A DNA stretch of 64,000 bases, taken from JAFNAG01 sp963824985 (GTDB lineage Bacteria > Acidobacteriota > UBA6911). Positions 38,961-47,254 of the stretch are shown one piece after another. The stretch's first letter is position 1; every line of letters begins with the position of its first letter. The DNA lies in NCBI GenBank assembly GCA_963824985.1, contig CAWGRQ010000028.1, positions 1 to 64,000 on the forward strand. Direction: 5' to 3'. Under the pieces are notes generated by a model, which was given only the letters and a program-made list of their open reading frames with translations, had not been told where the DNA came from and searched no databases. Both the position numbers and the translations under genes were made by a program.

Positions 38961-39039
38961 TGCTTCCCCCCTCCCGGGATTATAAACGACTATGACCAAT
39001 ACTGACCCCTGGAGTAAAAGCTCCTCGTCACGATTTTTC

Positions 39040-39080
39040 TTGACACGTATGGTATCACAATGATAATAATATGATATCAC
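39040..39080 (+). promoter_or_regulatory. Consensus promoter with two TGRTATCA operator-like sites upstream of the SPFH gene
   Basis: TTGACA (39040-39045), then GATAAT (39062-39067, spacer 16) or ATAATA one base on (spacer 17), then AAGGAGG and ATG 39097. ATGGTATCAC (39049-39058) lies in the spacer and ATGATATCAC (39071-39080) at the expected start of transcription, 22 bp apart, two helical turns. Each core is a near or perfect palindrome (TGATATCA). This looks like a repressor-controlled promoter; the regulator is unknown, though an RHH protein is encoded 1.2 kb downstream. Confidence 0.6.
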
Positions 39081-39096
39081 ATAAGGAGGGGCACCG

Positions 39097-39966
39097 ATGC
39101 TGCGGGAAAAGGAAATCAAGGGAATCTCGGGTTGGTTGATGTTGGTGGTGTTATTGGGATTGTTGGTCGGGGGCATTTATCTGCTGATCTCCGCCATTCG
39201 GGCAGAGGATCCTCTCTGGATCATTCTGTGGCTGGTGGCATGCGTCGCGATTTTCTTTTGCCTGTTCGGATTAACGATCGTCAATCCCAATGAGGCCAGA
39301 GTGATTCAGTTGTTCGGCCGGTACGAGGGTTCGCTGAAAGCGCAGGGATTGTGGTGGGTGAATCCGCTTACCCTGAGGCGCAAAGTCTCATTGCGGGTGC
39401 GCAATTTTGAAAGCAGCAAGCTGAAGGTGAACGACCACGACGGGAATCCGATCGAGATTGCTTCCGTAGTGGTGTGGCGTGTTGTGGAGACGGCGGAGGC
39501 GATATTCCACGTTGACGACTACGAACATTTTGTCCATGTGCAGAGCGAATCTGCGGTGCGCAATCTGGCCACCTCGTATCCGTATGATGCTCACGAGGAG
39601 GGGCAGATCTCTCTGCGCCTGGCGGCGGGCGAGATCGCGCACAAGCTTCGCGAAGAGATCCAGGAGCGCCTCGTACAGGCAGGGGTGGAGGTGATTGAAG
39701 CCCGTATCAGCCATCTGGCCTACGCCCCGGAGATTGCGAGTGCGATGCTGCGCCGGCAGCAGGCGAGCGCAATCATCGCAGCGCGTCAGAAGATCGTCGA
39801 GGGGGCTGTGGGGATGGTGGAAATGGCGCTTGAGCTGCTGAGCGCGAAAAAGGTGGTGCAGCTTGACGAGGAGCGCCGGGCCACCATGGTCAGCAATCTG
39901 CTGGTGGTGCTCTGCAGCGATCGGGACGCCCAGCCGGTGGTCAATACCGGAACCCTGTATCAATAG
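39097..39966 (+). CDS. SPFH/band 7 domain membrane protein
   Basis: 289 residues, ATG 39097 after AAGGAGGGG. Two N-terminal membrane helices (LMLVVLLGLLVGGIYLLISA, IILWLVACVAIFFCLFGLTI) precede the SPFH domain (VNPNEARVIQLFGRYEGSLK, VRNFESSKLKVNDHDGNPIE, VVVWRVVETAEAIFHVDDYE). An alpha-helical stretch follows (LRRQQASAIIAARQKIVEGA) that forms coiled oligomers in flotillin/stomatin relatives. It scaffolds membrane microdomains or protease complexes. It is first in a probable SPFH-RHH-DUF3592 group interrupted by a MITE. Confidence 0.93.
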   Translation: MLREKEIKGISGWLMLVVLLGLLVGGIYLLISAIRAEDPLWIILWLVACVAIFFCLFGLTIVNPNEARVIQLFGRYEGSLKAQGLWWVNPLTLRRKVSLRVRNFESSKLKVNDHDGNPIEIASVVVWRVVETAEAIFHVDDYEHFVHVQSESAVRNLATSYPYDAHEEGQISLRLAAGEIAHKLREEIQERLVQAGVEVIEARISHLAYAPEIASAMLRRQQASAIIAARQKIVEGAVGMVEMALELLSAKKVVQLDEERRATMVSNLLVVLCSDRDAQPVVNTGTLYQ

Positions 39967-39979
39967 CGGCTGAACCGGC

Positions 39980-40241
39980 TTAGTACTCGTGTTCGTAATT
40001 GCGATAACGTTTGCGCCGAGCGCGGCGGCTCTGGATGCGCGAAGCGACGACGATGGCGATGTGAGTGCATCGTCGAGGAGGAGTGACAAAGCAGACAGGG
40101 CCGCCCCGCCGGCGCCCGAAGGGCTGGTGGGCTCTCGCATCCGGCAATTCGGTCATGGATCAAGAGAGGGAATGTGGCTGATCGAATCATCCCTGGAAGC
40201 CCACCGGCAAACGTTGGCGTAATTACGAACACGAGTACTTA
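39980..40241. mobile_element. MITE-like element 2 with 32-bp terminal inverted repeats and TTA duplication
   Basis: The element spans 39983-40238. The ends are 32-bp inverted repeats (39983-40014 and 40207-40238) with 29 matches, starting GTACTCGTGTTCGTAATT. TTA flanks both sides (39980-39982, 40239-40241). The 190-bp interior has no convincing gene. It sits 14 bp after the SPFH stop and 17 bp before the next ATG. The repeat sequence differs from element 1, but size class and TTA/TAA target are shared. Confidence 0.75.
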
Positions 40242-40257
40242 GGGAGCGGATAAGGGT

Positions 40258-40467
40258 ATGGCGCAACGTAAAGCATTCCTGCTTCGGCTTGATCCGGTGA
40301 CGCACGAGGCGTTGCAGCGCTGGGCCGATGCCGAATTGCGCAGCTTGAACGCCCAGATCGAATTCCTGCTGCGCAACGCGCTTCGCCAGACCGGCCGGCT
40401 GCAGGCGACGCCGGAGCGAAGCGCCGATGACAAGGAATCTCAGCCCCACGATGGCGGCGCGGAGTAA
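40258..40467 (+). CDS. Ribbon-helix-helix (Arc/CopG-like) small DNA-binding protein
   Basis: 69 residues. The ribbon RKAFLLRLD and helices HEALQRWADAELRSLNAQIE and FLLRNALRQ match the Arc/MetJ RHH fold, with an acidic tail. It is short, basic at the N-terminus and likely dimeric. It lies between the SPFH and DUF3592 genes. Pairing of an RHH protein with an SPFH gene is something I recall from related genomes; it could be the local regulator of the TGRTATCA sites. No toxin partner is adjacent. Confidence 0.75.
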   Translation: MAQRKAFLLRLDPVTHEALQRWADAELRSLNAQIEFLLRNALRQTGRLQATPERSADDKESQPHDGGAE

Positions 40468-40472
40468 AGGAC

Positions 40473-41270
40473 ATGACTTCGAGGATTCACCTTCTGGAAA
40501 TGCGGCGGGAGTGGACGGCTCCGGACCGGCTGGACCGTTCCCGGCCCCGCGAAGTTCGCCTGTCCCGAACGGGGGCGGCGTCCCTGGTGGTCGCAGTCAC
40601 TCTGCTCTCTGGCGCACTGGCGGCCGGGATCGGGCTTGGCTTGATGGCCGGCCGCCAGGCAGCGGATGCGCGCCTGCTTCGCGAACAGGGTGTTGTGACC
40701 GAAGGACGGGTGACCAGGCTGTGGCGCAGCCGGGGGGATGATCGGCAGCCGTGGTTCACCTACCGTTTTTATAGCCGGGAACTGGCTTTCGATCGAAATG
40801 CCAGGGTTTCCCTCGGCACCTGGCGCAATCTGCAGGTTGGGTCCAGCATACCTGTCTATCATGTTCCGGCGCGGCCTGATCTGAACAGTCCCTTTTCCCC
40901 CCGGAAAAGAGTGATGCCGGCATGGCTCCCGTTTCTGGTGGCATTGGGTCTGGCGGCCGGGAGTGTGCTGGTCTGGCTCCCGGTGCGCCGCCAGCGTGCC
41001 CTTCTCGCCGGCGGCAGAGTGGCCCCGGCATCGGTTATCAGTCATGGGAAGATGATACGCGATTCGCATCGAAAGGAGTTGGGATTCAAGTACTGCTTTC
41101 AATTTCCGCTGCTGAGTGGCGCCGTCGCCCGGGGCCAGGCCGGCCCGACAAAAACTCCTCCGGCGATCGGCAGCGTAATCCCCATCCTTTACGATCCGGA
41201 GAGCCCGATGCGGAACTCACCCTATCCGCTCACCCTTGTGCGGCTGGCCCATACCCCCTCCCGTTACTGA
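40473..41270 (+). CDS. DUF3592-like membrane protein
   Basis: 265 residues, ATG 40473 with GGAG eleven bases upstream, five bases after the RHH gene. It has two membrane helices (LVVAVTLLSGALAAGIGLGL; WLPFLVALGLAAGSVLVWLP), each followed by a similar beta domain (VVTEGRVTRLWRSRGDDRQP, VGSSIPVYHVPARPDLNSPF; then VAPASVISHGKMI, IGSVIPILYDPESPMRNSPY). This duplicated pattern is that of DUF3592. Function unknown; probably an envelope protein working with the SPFH protein. Confidence 0.75.
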   Translation: MTSRIHLLEMRREWTAPDRLDRSRPREVRLSRTGAASLVVAVTLLSGALAAGIGLGLMAGRQAADARLLREQGVVTEGRVTRLWRSRGDDRQPWFTYRFYSRELAFDRNARVSLGTWRNLQVGSSIPVYHVPARPDLNSPFSPRKRVMPAWLPFLVALGLAAGSVLVWLPVRRQRALLAGGRVAPASVISHGKMIRDSHRKELGFKYCFQFPLLSGAVARGQAGPTKTPPAIGSVIPILYDPESPMRNSPYPLTLVRLAHTPSRY

Positions 41271-41331
41271 AGACGCCGCGGAATTCGCCGCGACTCTTAT
41301 GTATGCTCGGGGATGCTGGTGAGGCGCGTGG

Positions 41332-42099
41332 TCAATTCTGCCGCAGCGAAAACGTGACCGTTACATTGGCAATGACCGGCACCGGTTCGCCATTCAGGAT
41401 CGTCGGCGAGTACTTCCACTGCCTGACCGCTGCAATCGCCGCCGGCACCAGGATAGGATGCCCGCTGACGACCTGCATGGATGACACGCTGCCGCTCTCG
41501 TCCACGGTAATGCGCAATACGACATTTCCTGTAATCCGCGCCTGCCTGGCAACAGAGGGATATTGTGGTTCCACCAGATGAATGAGCTTGGACTGCTGGA
41601 TGGCCGACGACACCATCAGCGGTTGGAGCTGCTTGGGTGCAGGCGGAGGTGGCGGCGGGAGCAACGATTTTGGCTGCGGTCCCACCAGATCGCCGGGGAT
41701 ACCGCCCACGACTCCTCCGGGTACGCCGCCGGCGATTCCATCCTCAAGCTCGTTCATAAGCCCTTCGGGGATGGCGGGCACGGAAATAACGGCGGGCTCG
41801 CTTGTGGGCGCCGGAACCGTTTTTGGGATTTCAGTCGGCTCAACAAAGCGATCGACTTGCACCGGACGGAGCGCCGCCACGGGCTGGCGCATCGAAGGAG
41901 GTGCTGGCGGTGGCAGGGGCGGCGGCGGTGGCGGCACGGTGATCAGAAAGGTGATTATTTCCGGCTGTGGCAGGATCTGAAAATATATCAGGGGAAGAAT
42001 CACCAGAACGCTGATCACAACCGCGTGTACCAACAGAGACAGCCCGAGTGACCACAACCTTCTTTTTAGTGGCCTGGTTGTAATCGTTGATTCAAACAT
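41332..42099 (-). CDS. TonB-family energy transducer
   Basis: 255 residues. One N-terminal membrane helix (LGLSLLVHAVVISVLVILPL), a long Pro-rich periplasmic linker (poly-Pro stretches near residues 55-70 and 150-160) and a C-terminal TonB domain (EPQYPSVARQARITGNVVLR, ITVDESGSVSSMQVVSGHPI, AIAAVRQWKYSPTILNGEPV). It would transfer proton-motive energy to outer-membrane receptors such as the two encoded in this window. No exbB/exbD lies beside it. Confidence 0.92.
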   Translation of the reverse strand: MFESTITTRPLKRRLWSLGLSLLVHAVVISVLVILPLIYFQILPQPEIITFLITVPPPPPPLPPPAPPSMRQPVAALRPVQVDRFVEPTEIPKTVPAPTSEPAVISVPAIPEGLMNELEDGIAGGVPGGVVGGIPGDLVGPQPKSLLPPPPPPAPKQLQPLMVSSAIQQSKLIHLVEPQYPSVARQARITGNVVLRITVDESGSVSSMQVVSGHPILVPAAIAAVRQWKYSPTILNGEPVPVIANVTVTFSLRQN

Positions 42100-42142
42100 A
42101 GTTTATCCACTCCATCACTGCAACTCATTCTCTAACCATTCC

Positions 42143-42187
42143 GGAATTACGGACGCCTGGATTTCATGCCCGGCACTCCGTAATTCC
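42143..42187. promoter_or_regulatory. Perfect 11-bp inverted repeat upstream of the TonB gene
   Basis: GGAATTACGGA (42143-42153) and TCCGTAATTCC (42177-42187), 23 bp apart, 44 bp upstream of the TonB start. It could be an operator or a 5-prime UTR hairpin. The remaining bases to the Hpt gene (42188-42431) hold no recognisable gene. Confidence 0.45.
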
Positions 42188-42431
42188 TCAATAATGCAGA
42201 TGGGCAAACCGCCGGCAAGTTTCGAGGAATCTATCGGTTTTTGCGTGCCCCGCCGCTGCGTCTCGCGCTAAAAGATCCTGCATGCCGGCTCACGGCGAAC
42301 AGGCCACTCCCGATCAGTAAAGACTCTGTCGGTTTCACTCGATATGATGAGAATTCGGCGCCGATAAGAATCGCAGGGAGCGGCTTCGGTTCGTCCAACG
42401 ATATGGCCGGCGGAAACCCGGAAAGAGGATC

Positions 42432-42797
42432 ATGAGCGATATACAACGCCCGAGCCCGTTCGTCTGTCCTTCGGCCTTCTCCGAGTGGCGCGATCAGCCC
42501 GATTTCTTTCTGAAGCTGTTTCAGATGTTTGTCATGGAAACGCATAGGGATTTGCAGGCGCTCCGGGAAGCGGTTATGTCTTCTGATGCGGCGAAAGTCG
42601 CAAGTATCGCTCATCGTATCAAGGGTGGCGCCGGTGCTGTCGGCGCCGTGCCGATGAGGACGGAGGCCGCCCGGATCGAAGGCATGGGCCGCACAGAGCA
42701 GCTTGAGGATGTCAGGGAGGGTCTGTCATCCCTGTGTGACGAGTTCGACCGCTTTTGCGGTTTTGCCTCAAAATGGACTGCTTTTCAAGATGACTGA
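42432..42797 (+). CDS. Stand-alone Hpt (histidine phosphotransfer) domain protein
   Basis: 121 residues after GAAAGAGGATC. The phosphorylatable His is H61 in AHRIKGGAGAVG, the Hpt consensus, within a predicted four-helix bundle (FLKLFQMFVMETHRDLQALR before it; REGLSSLCDEFDRF after it). It relays phosphate between a hybrid kinase and a response regulator. The next gene is a response regulator; no kinase is nearby. Confidence 0.88.
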   Translation: MSDIQRPSPFVCPSAFSEWRDQPDFFLKLFQMFVMETHRDLQALREAVMSSDAAKVASIAHRIKGGAGAVGAVPMRTEAARIEGMGRTEQLEDVREGLSSLCDEFDRFCGFASKWTAFQDD

Positions 42798-42933
42798 CGG
42801 CCCCCCGTCCCTGTTTATCGCGGCGCATTTCCAATTTTATCTATTCTTTGTATCCCCAGGTGTCGATTAGAAATCCCGAGCCAGTGCGTACAGCTTCATT
42901 GCGGTGGTGCCACAACTCCGACGGGGAACCGGG

Positions 42934-43683
42934 ATGACTTCAAATGCTGACAAATCGCATCCGACAATCGGAATCCTGCTTGTCGACGACCACGCCGTCA
43001 TCCGTTCCGCCCTGCGTCTCCTGATCGAGAAACAGCCTGAAATGGTAGTGGTCGGGGAAGCGAGCAATAAAGCCGAAGCGGTTCCAATTGCCGCCCGCGA
43101 ACAGCCCGAGTTGATCATCCTTGATTTATGCCTGAGGGATGAAAGCGGCCTGGATCTGATTCCGGAACTGCTTGCCGCTGCCCTGGATACCAAAATCATC
43201 ATCCTGACCGGCGTTTCCGATCCGGCCGAACATCAGCGCGCCATCCGCCTGGGAGCAATGGGTGTAGTCAATAAGGAGACATCCGCAGACATGCTTCTCA
43301 AGGCAATCCGCCGGGTCTCGGCCGGAGAGTTGTGGCTGGATCGTCACATGACCGCCAACCTGGTCGTCGGGCTGCGACGCGATCTGCGGGCTCCCCAGGC
43401 CGCCGGGGATGCCGACAAGTCGGCTCCGTTAACCGCCCGCGAACGGGAGATTGTCACCTTGATCGGCGAAGGACTGAAAAACAAGCAGATCGCCGACCGC
43501 CTGTACATCAGCGAAGCCACCGTGCGCCACCACCTGACATCGATATTAAGGAAACTTGAGGTCTCGGACCGGATGGAGCTCCTGATTTTTGCCTATCAGC
43601 ATAACCTGATCCAACTGAAACGAGACGCGACGGAACAAAAACTGGGACCAGCCCCACCCGCTTCAGTCCGTGCCATCCAATAA
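42934..43683 (+). CDS. NarL/FixJ-family response regulator
   Basis: About 249 residues from ATG 42934 (an in-frame start ten codons earlier is less likely). Receiver: acidic pair VDDHAVIRSAL, phospho-acceptor Asp in LIILDLCLRDES, conserved Thr/Lys in ILTGVSD and VVNKETSADM. An atypical linker is followed by a LuxR-type helix-turn-helix (LTAREREIVTLIGEGLKNKQ, IADRLYISEATVRHHLTSIL). It is a DNA-binding transcription regulator. It probably pairs with the Hpt protein 137 bp upstream. Confidence 0.93.
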   Translation: MTSNADKSHPTIGILLVDDHAVIRSALRLLIEKQPEMVVVGEASNKAEAVPIAAREQPELIILDLCLRDESGLDLIPELLAAALDTKIIILTGVSDPAEHQRAIRLGAMGVVNKETSADMLLKAIRRVSAGELWLDRHMTANLVVGLRRDLRAPQAAGDADKSAPLTAREREIVTLIGEGLKNKQIADRLYISEATVRHHLTSILRKLEVSDRMELLIFAYQHNLIQLKRDATEQKLGPAPPASVRAIQ

Positions 43684-44006
43684 CACTTCCGTGCCGCCAA
43701 ACACACCCCCTGAAGTCACTGCCTGGATGTTCCACCGGCTCTATAGGCCGTAGAGTTTTAGGCTGTGGACTGTTAGCTTCGGCCCTGATCCCAACGCCGC
43801 TCACTTATGGCACATAAGTGCCATGCAAGCCAAGCTAATTGGCCCATGTCGGATGGGACAGTAAGCTTATAAAATTGGGATACCCCTCCCATTTTTTGCT
43901 TTCACCTTCCGCCTTATATTGGCATTGGTTTGACAACGTTTTCGAAGATGCCTGGAGCGGAACATATGAACGCAATGGTTCAAACCCAAGAAAACCGGAG
44001 AAAGCA
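43684..44006. other. Intergenic, repeat-bearing; upstream region of the subtilase gene
   Basis: No gene. 43741-43776 (CTATAGGCCGTAGAGTTTTA, then GGCTGTGG and CTGTTAGC) resembles the repeat at 33761-33927. An AT-rich stretch near 43866-43935 may hold the subtilase promoter. A reading frame in phase with the subtilase is open back to 43839, but it lacks a signal peptide order and is not taken as the start. Confidence 0.4.
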
Positions 44007-46139
44007 ATGAGATACAGCTCCAACAACATCCTGCGGCAGTCGCGGGTCATGCGACCCGGGACTGCTATTCTGGTGATGGCTTTGTGTGTTGTTCTGATAG
44101 GGGGCTTCTGGCCGCACGAACAGAGGATTCCCGACCACGAAGTCCAGCAAGCACAGTCAGCCCTTTCAGTTCGCGGCAGCAGCGCCGTGCCGCAGGTCGC
44201 ATTGGGCGGCGCCGAAATCCAATTTCCTCAGTCCGTGATGGCCGATTCGATTGCGACGATCGATCCGTCTCTGGCGCGCATTTACCAGGATCATCCGGCG
44301 ATGCCCGGCCAGTCGGAGACCGATTCCGGTACCTGGTCCGGGAGTGAAAAAATGGAGCTGGCGCTGGCCTGGTTGGCGAGCAATTCCACCCTGGGCCCGG
44401 GCGAGACCATCCCGGTTATTGTTCAGTTCGTGCCGTCCGAAGCGGCCGCGGGCGGGAGCGGTGAATCTGAGCCCTCTCTCCGAGAGCAGTCGATTGCAGC
44501 ATCGGGCGCCGAGGTCGGGCGTTCTCTCGACTCTTTCGCTGCCCATGCGACTGATGTGACGCTGGATTCGCTCCGGCGCCTGGCACAGGATCCGCAGGTG
44601 GCTCACATCTCCTTTGACCACCCGGTTCAAGGCAGCCTGGGACGAACGGCGCGCGCGGTCGGCGCCAACCTGGTCTGGCGGTGGTCGAGATTCCCGGGTG
44701 CCTTCGACGGGGAGGATATCGTGGTTGCCGTCATTGATTCCGGGATTGGCAACATTCATGGCCAAGTAAGTGATTTAGAAGGCAGCGTAGTCAGGAATCT
44801 CAGTTTCATCAGCGGCGTGAGCGATCCGTCCGATCGATACGGCCATGGCACTCATGTGGCGGGCATAATCAGCGCATCCGGCTATCATTCCGGCGACAGA
44901 TACGGCTTCGATGATACTTTCAAGGGCATGGCTCCCGGGGCTCGGATCCTGAACCTGAAAGTTCTCGATGGAAACGGGACCGGAAGGACCAGCGATGTGA
45001 TTGCGGCTCTCCAATGGTGTATCAAGAACCGGTTTTGGGAAAAAATCCGTGTCATCAACCTCTCGCTCGGCCACCCCGTGTATGAATCGTACCGCACGGA
45101 TCCTCTCTGCCGTGCGGTGGAGGAGTGCGTGAGAAACGGCATCGTGGTCGTGGTGGCGGCCGGCAACTACGGCAAGATTGCCGGTGAGAGAATCTATGGG
45201 GGAATCACCAGCCCGGGGAACGATCCGGCGGTGATCACGGTAGGGGCCGTGAACACTGGCGGAACGGATGCCCGGTCGGATGATAATGTGACCGGTTTCA
45301 GCTCCTGTGGCCCCACGGCGATTGACGGCCTGATCAAGCCGGATCTGGTGGCTCCCGGGAACAGGATCGTCTCCACAACCGTTGAGACCAGCGCGCTTTT
45401 CATCCAGAATCCATCCAATGTGGTGGTCGGGCGATCCATCTGGAAAAACGATTCACCCTACTTCACCTTGAGCGGAACGAGTATGGCGGCGCCGGTGGTT
45501 TCAGGGACCGTGGCGCTGATGCTGGAGGCCAATCCTTCGCTGACACCCAATGCGGTGAAAGCGATTCTGGCCTACACCTCCGAACGCATGAGCACGCCGA
45601 ACATTCTGGAACAGGGGAATGGCTACCTAAATGCCGAAGGTGCTGTCCGCCTGGCTGCTTCCATTTCTAAGTTCTCCGATCAAAAAAGAAACGGCACGAC
45701 CTGGGTTGACAACCCCCAGGCGATTACCCCTAATACCACGATCGCCGGGGAAGGGATCCTCTGGGGCAATGGCATCCTCTGGGGAAACGGCATTCTCTCG
45801 GGCAATGGCATTCTGTGGGGCAACCGGAGCGATCCTGGCTGGGACGATCCCCTCATGGTCATGAAACAGCCGGCTCTTGGCAGCGGCATCCTCTGGGGTG
45901 AAGGCATCCTGTGGGGAAACAATCTCATGCTGGACAACAACCTCCTGCTTTTGAAGGGCGCCCAAGTCGGGACCAAAAACCTTCTGAGCATGACGGTAGC
46001 GACTTGGAACGGCCACTTCGTGGATCCTGCTTCCATGGGTGCATCCACACTTGACGTTCTCTGCCATGGCGATGCGGGCGAGGTGCAAGGTCTCAGGACG
46101 GGCAGACCGGGCGCCTGGTTCTATCCGGTTGAAAAGTGA
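44007..46139 (+). CDS. Secreted S8 (subtilisin-like) serine peptidase with GILWGN repeats
   Basis: 710 residues from ATG 44007 (CGGAG upstream). The signal segment is GTAILVMALCVVLIGGFWP. A propeptide-like region (about 110-215) precedes the catalytic domain, whose triad is D244 (AVIDSGIGN), H280 (YGHGTHVAG) and S492 (SGTSMAAPV), with the oxyanion Asn in VVAAGNYG. The tail carries short tandem repeats: GEGILWGNGILWGNGILSGN, GILWGN, then GSGILWGEGILWGN (about residues 584-638), probably a small beta-solenoid or adhesive surface. I associate these tails with acidobacterial subtilases. It is exported and likely degrades protein or matures surface proteins. Confidence 0.92.
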   Translation: MRYSSNNILRQSRVMRPGTAILVMALCVVLIGGFWPHEQRIPDHEVQQAQSALSVRGSSAVPQVALGGAEIQFPQSVMADSIATIDPSLARIYQDHPAMPGQSETDSGTWSGSEKMELALAWLASNSTLGPGETIPVIVQFVPSEAAAGGSGESEPSLREQSIAASGAEVGRSLDSFAAHATDVTLDSLRRLAQDPQVAHISFDHPVQGSLGRTARAVGANLVWRWSRFPGAFDGEDIVVAVIDSGIGNIHGQVSDLEGSVVRNLSFISGVSDPSDRYGHGTHVAGIISASGYHSGDRYGFDDTFKGMAPGARILNLKVLDGNGTGRTSDVIAALQWCIKNRFWEKIRVINLSLGHPVYESYRTDPLCRAVEECVRNGIVVVVAAGNYGKIAGERIYGGITSPGNDPAVITVGAVNTGGTDARSDDNVTGFSSCGPTAIDGLIKPDLVAPGNRIVSTTVETSALFIQNPSNVVVGRSIWKNDSPYFTLSGTSMAAPVVSGTVALMLEANPSLTPNAVKAILAYTSERMSTPNILEQGNGYLNAEGAVRLAASISKFSDQKRNGTTWVDNPQAITPNTTIAGEGILWGNGILWGNGILSGNGILWGNRSDPGWDDPLMVMKQPALGSGILWGEGILWGNNLMLDNNLLLLKGAQVGTKNLLSMTVATWNGHFVDPASMGASTLDVLCHGDAGEVQGLRTGRPGAWFYPVEK

Positions 46140-46156
46140 CCCAGAAAGGAGAGACC

Positions 46157-46891
46157 ATGATAAACCCATGCAATACTCGGACAATTTCGAGCCGGGCTTA
46201 CTTCCTCTCGACGGTCATGCTCGGGTTCGCCCTGATCGGATTTTGCTACCACCAGGTGCTTAGCGCCGGCCTTGACTCTCGATGGATGATCCTGGCAGCG
46301 CTCACCATCATGGTGGCGGCCTTTACCCTGAAGATACCCGGTGTCAATTCGAAGATTTCGGTCGCGGATACATTTATTCTGCTCAATCTGATCTTCTTCG
46401 GCCCAGCCATCGGCTGCCTGACGGCGGCACTGGAGGCCTTTGGCGGATCCTTGCGCAGCTCAACCGTATCGCGCAGGCTGGAGTTCACGCTGTTTAACAT
46501 GGCCAACGCAGCCATCTGCACCTATGTCGCCGGACGAGTCTACTTCCTGGCGCTTGGCGGTGGACCGCTGGTACAGAACCGGACTGCTACTCTCGCCGGT
46601 GTCCTTCCAGCCGCGGTGCTTATGGCTGCGGGCTATTTCCTGCTCAACTCGGGGACTGTCGCCCTGATGGTGGCGCTGGAGTCGTCCAAAAACTTCATCC
46701 GGATATGGAAATCGAGTTTTCTCCTGTATGCGGCCAACCACTTTGTCAGCGCCCTGGGCGCGGCGGTGATTGCCATGAACGGAGACCTGATTACACCGGT
46801 TAGTCTATTGGCAGCCGGGTTCACGGCCATGGCTATCTATGCCGCCTACCGACTGATCCATGGCAGGATCGCAGCTCATCTGCCGGCATAG
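46157..46891 (+). CDS. Stand-alone integral membrane sensor-like protein, paralogous to the next gene's N-terminus
   Basis: 244 residues from ATG 46157 after AAAGGAGAG. Seven or so membrane helices. WMILAALTIMVAAFTLKIPG, NSKISVADTFILLNLIFFGP, TAALEAFGGSLRSSTVSRRL and LFNMANAAICTY match, segment by segment, the first 250 residues of the GGDEF-EAL protein encoded at 47255. It therefore is a MASE-like sensor without output domain. It starts 17 bp after the subtilase stop and may be co-transcribed. Ligand and role are unknown; it could titrate or modulate the full-length paralogue. Confidence 0.75.
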   Translation: MINPCNTRTISSRAYFLSTVMLGFALIGFCYHQVLSAGLDSRWMILAALTIMVAAFTLKIPGVNSKISVADTFILLNLIFFGPAIGCLTAALEAFGGSLRSSTVSRRLEFTLFNMANAAICTYVAGRVYFLALGGGPLVQNRTATLAGVLPAAVLMAAGYFLLNSGTVALMVALESSKNFIRIWKSSFLLYAANHFVSALGAAVIAMNGDLITPVSLLAAGFTAMAIYAAYRLIHGRIAAHLPA

Positions 46892-47254
46892 GAATCCGGC
46901 GGGTTCGTTTTAGGGCCGTCAGCTTGTTTTTCCTCGATTGCCTTGCGAGGTTACCAAGGGGATGTTGAACGTGAAACCCGGCACGCAAGACATCCCTTCA
47001 CCCTTGGAAATGCCCCGGAACCCGGAGATTGCGGAAGTCGGCACTCTCCGGGTAAGGGTACAAGTCTCCTGGTTCAGCTCCCAATATCCGATTCTTGATC
47101 GCGGCCAAATATATTTGGATAAGCCCTATCGGGTTAAGGGTATCCGACCGATCAAATACTCGAGCCACACGGCAGAAGCCTGTGGACTGCGTCGTCGGAT
47201 TTCCCCCGGCATGAATTCAACAAAAAGGGCCGTCGACAGAGGGATCGGGTGACC
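46892..47254. other. Intergenic spacer before the GGDEF-EAL gene
   Basis: A rightward frame of 104 codons is open (46938-47252) but has weak coding character and no family. The GAGGGA ribosome site of the next gene lies at its end. Nothing else is recognised. Confidence 0.35.

Noticed and set aside
46938..47252. Rightward 104-codon frame before the GGDEF-EAL gene
   Set aside because: Weak start, no motifs, and mixed composition; treated as spacer.
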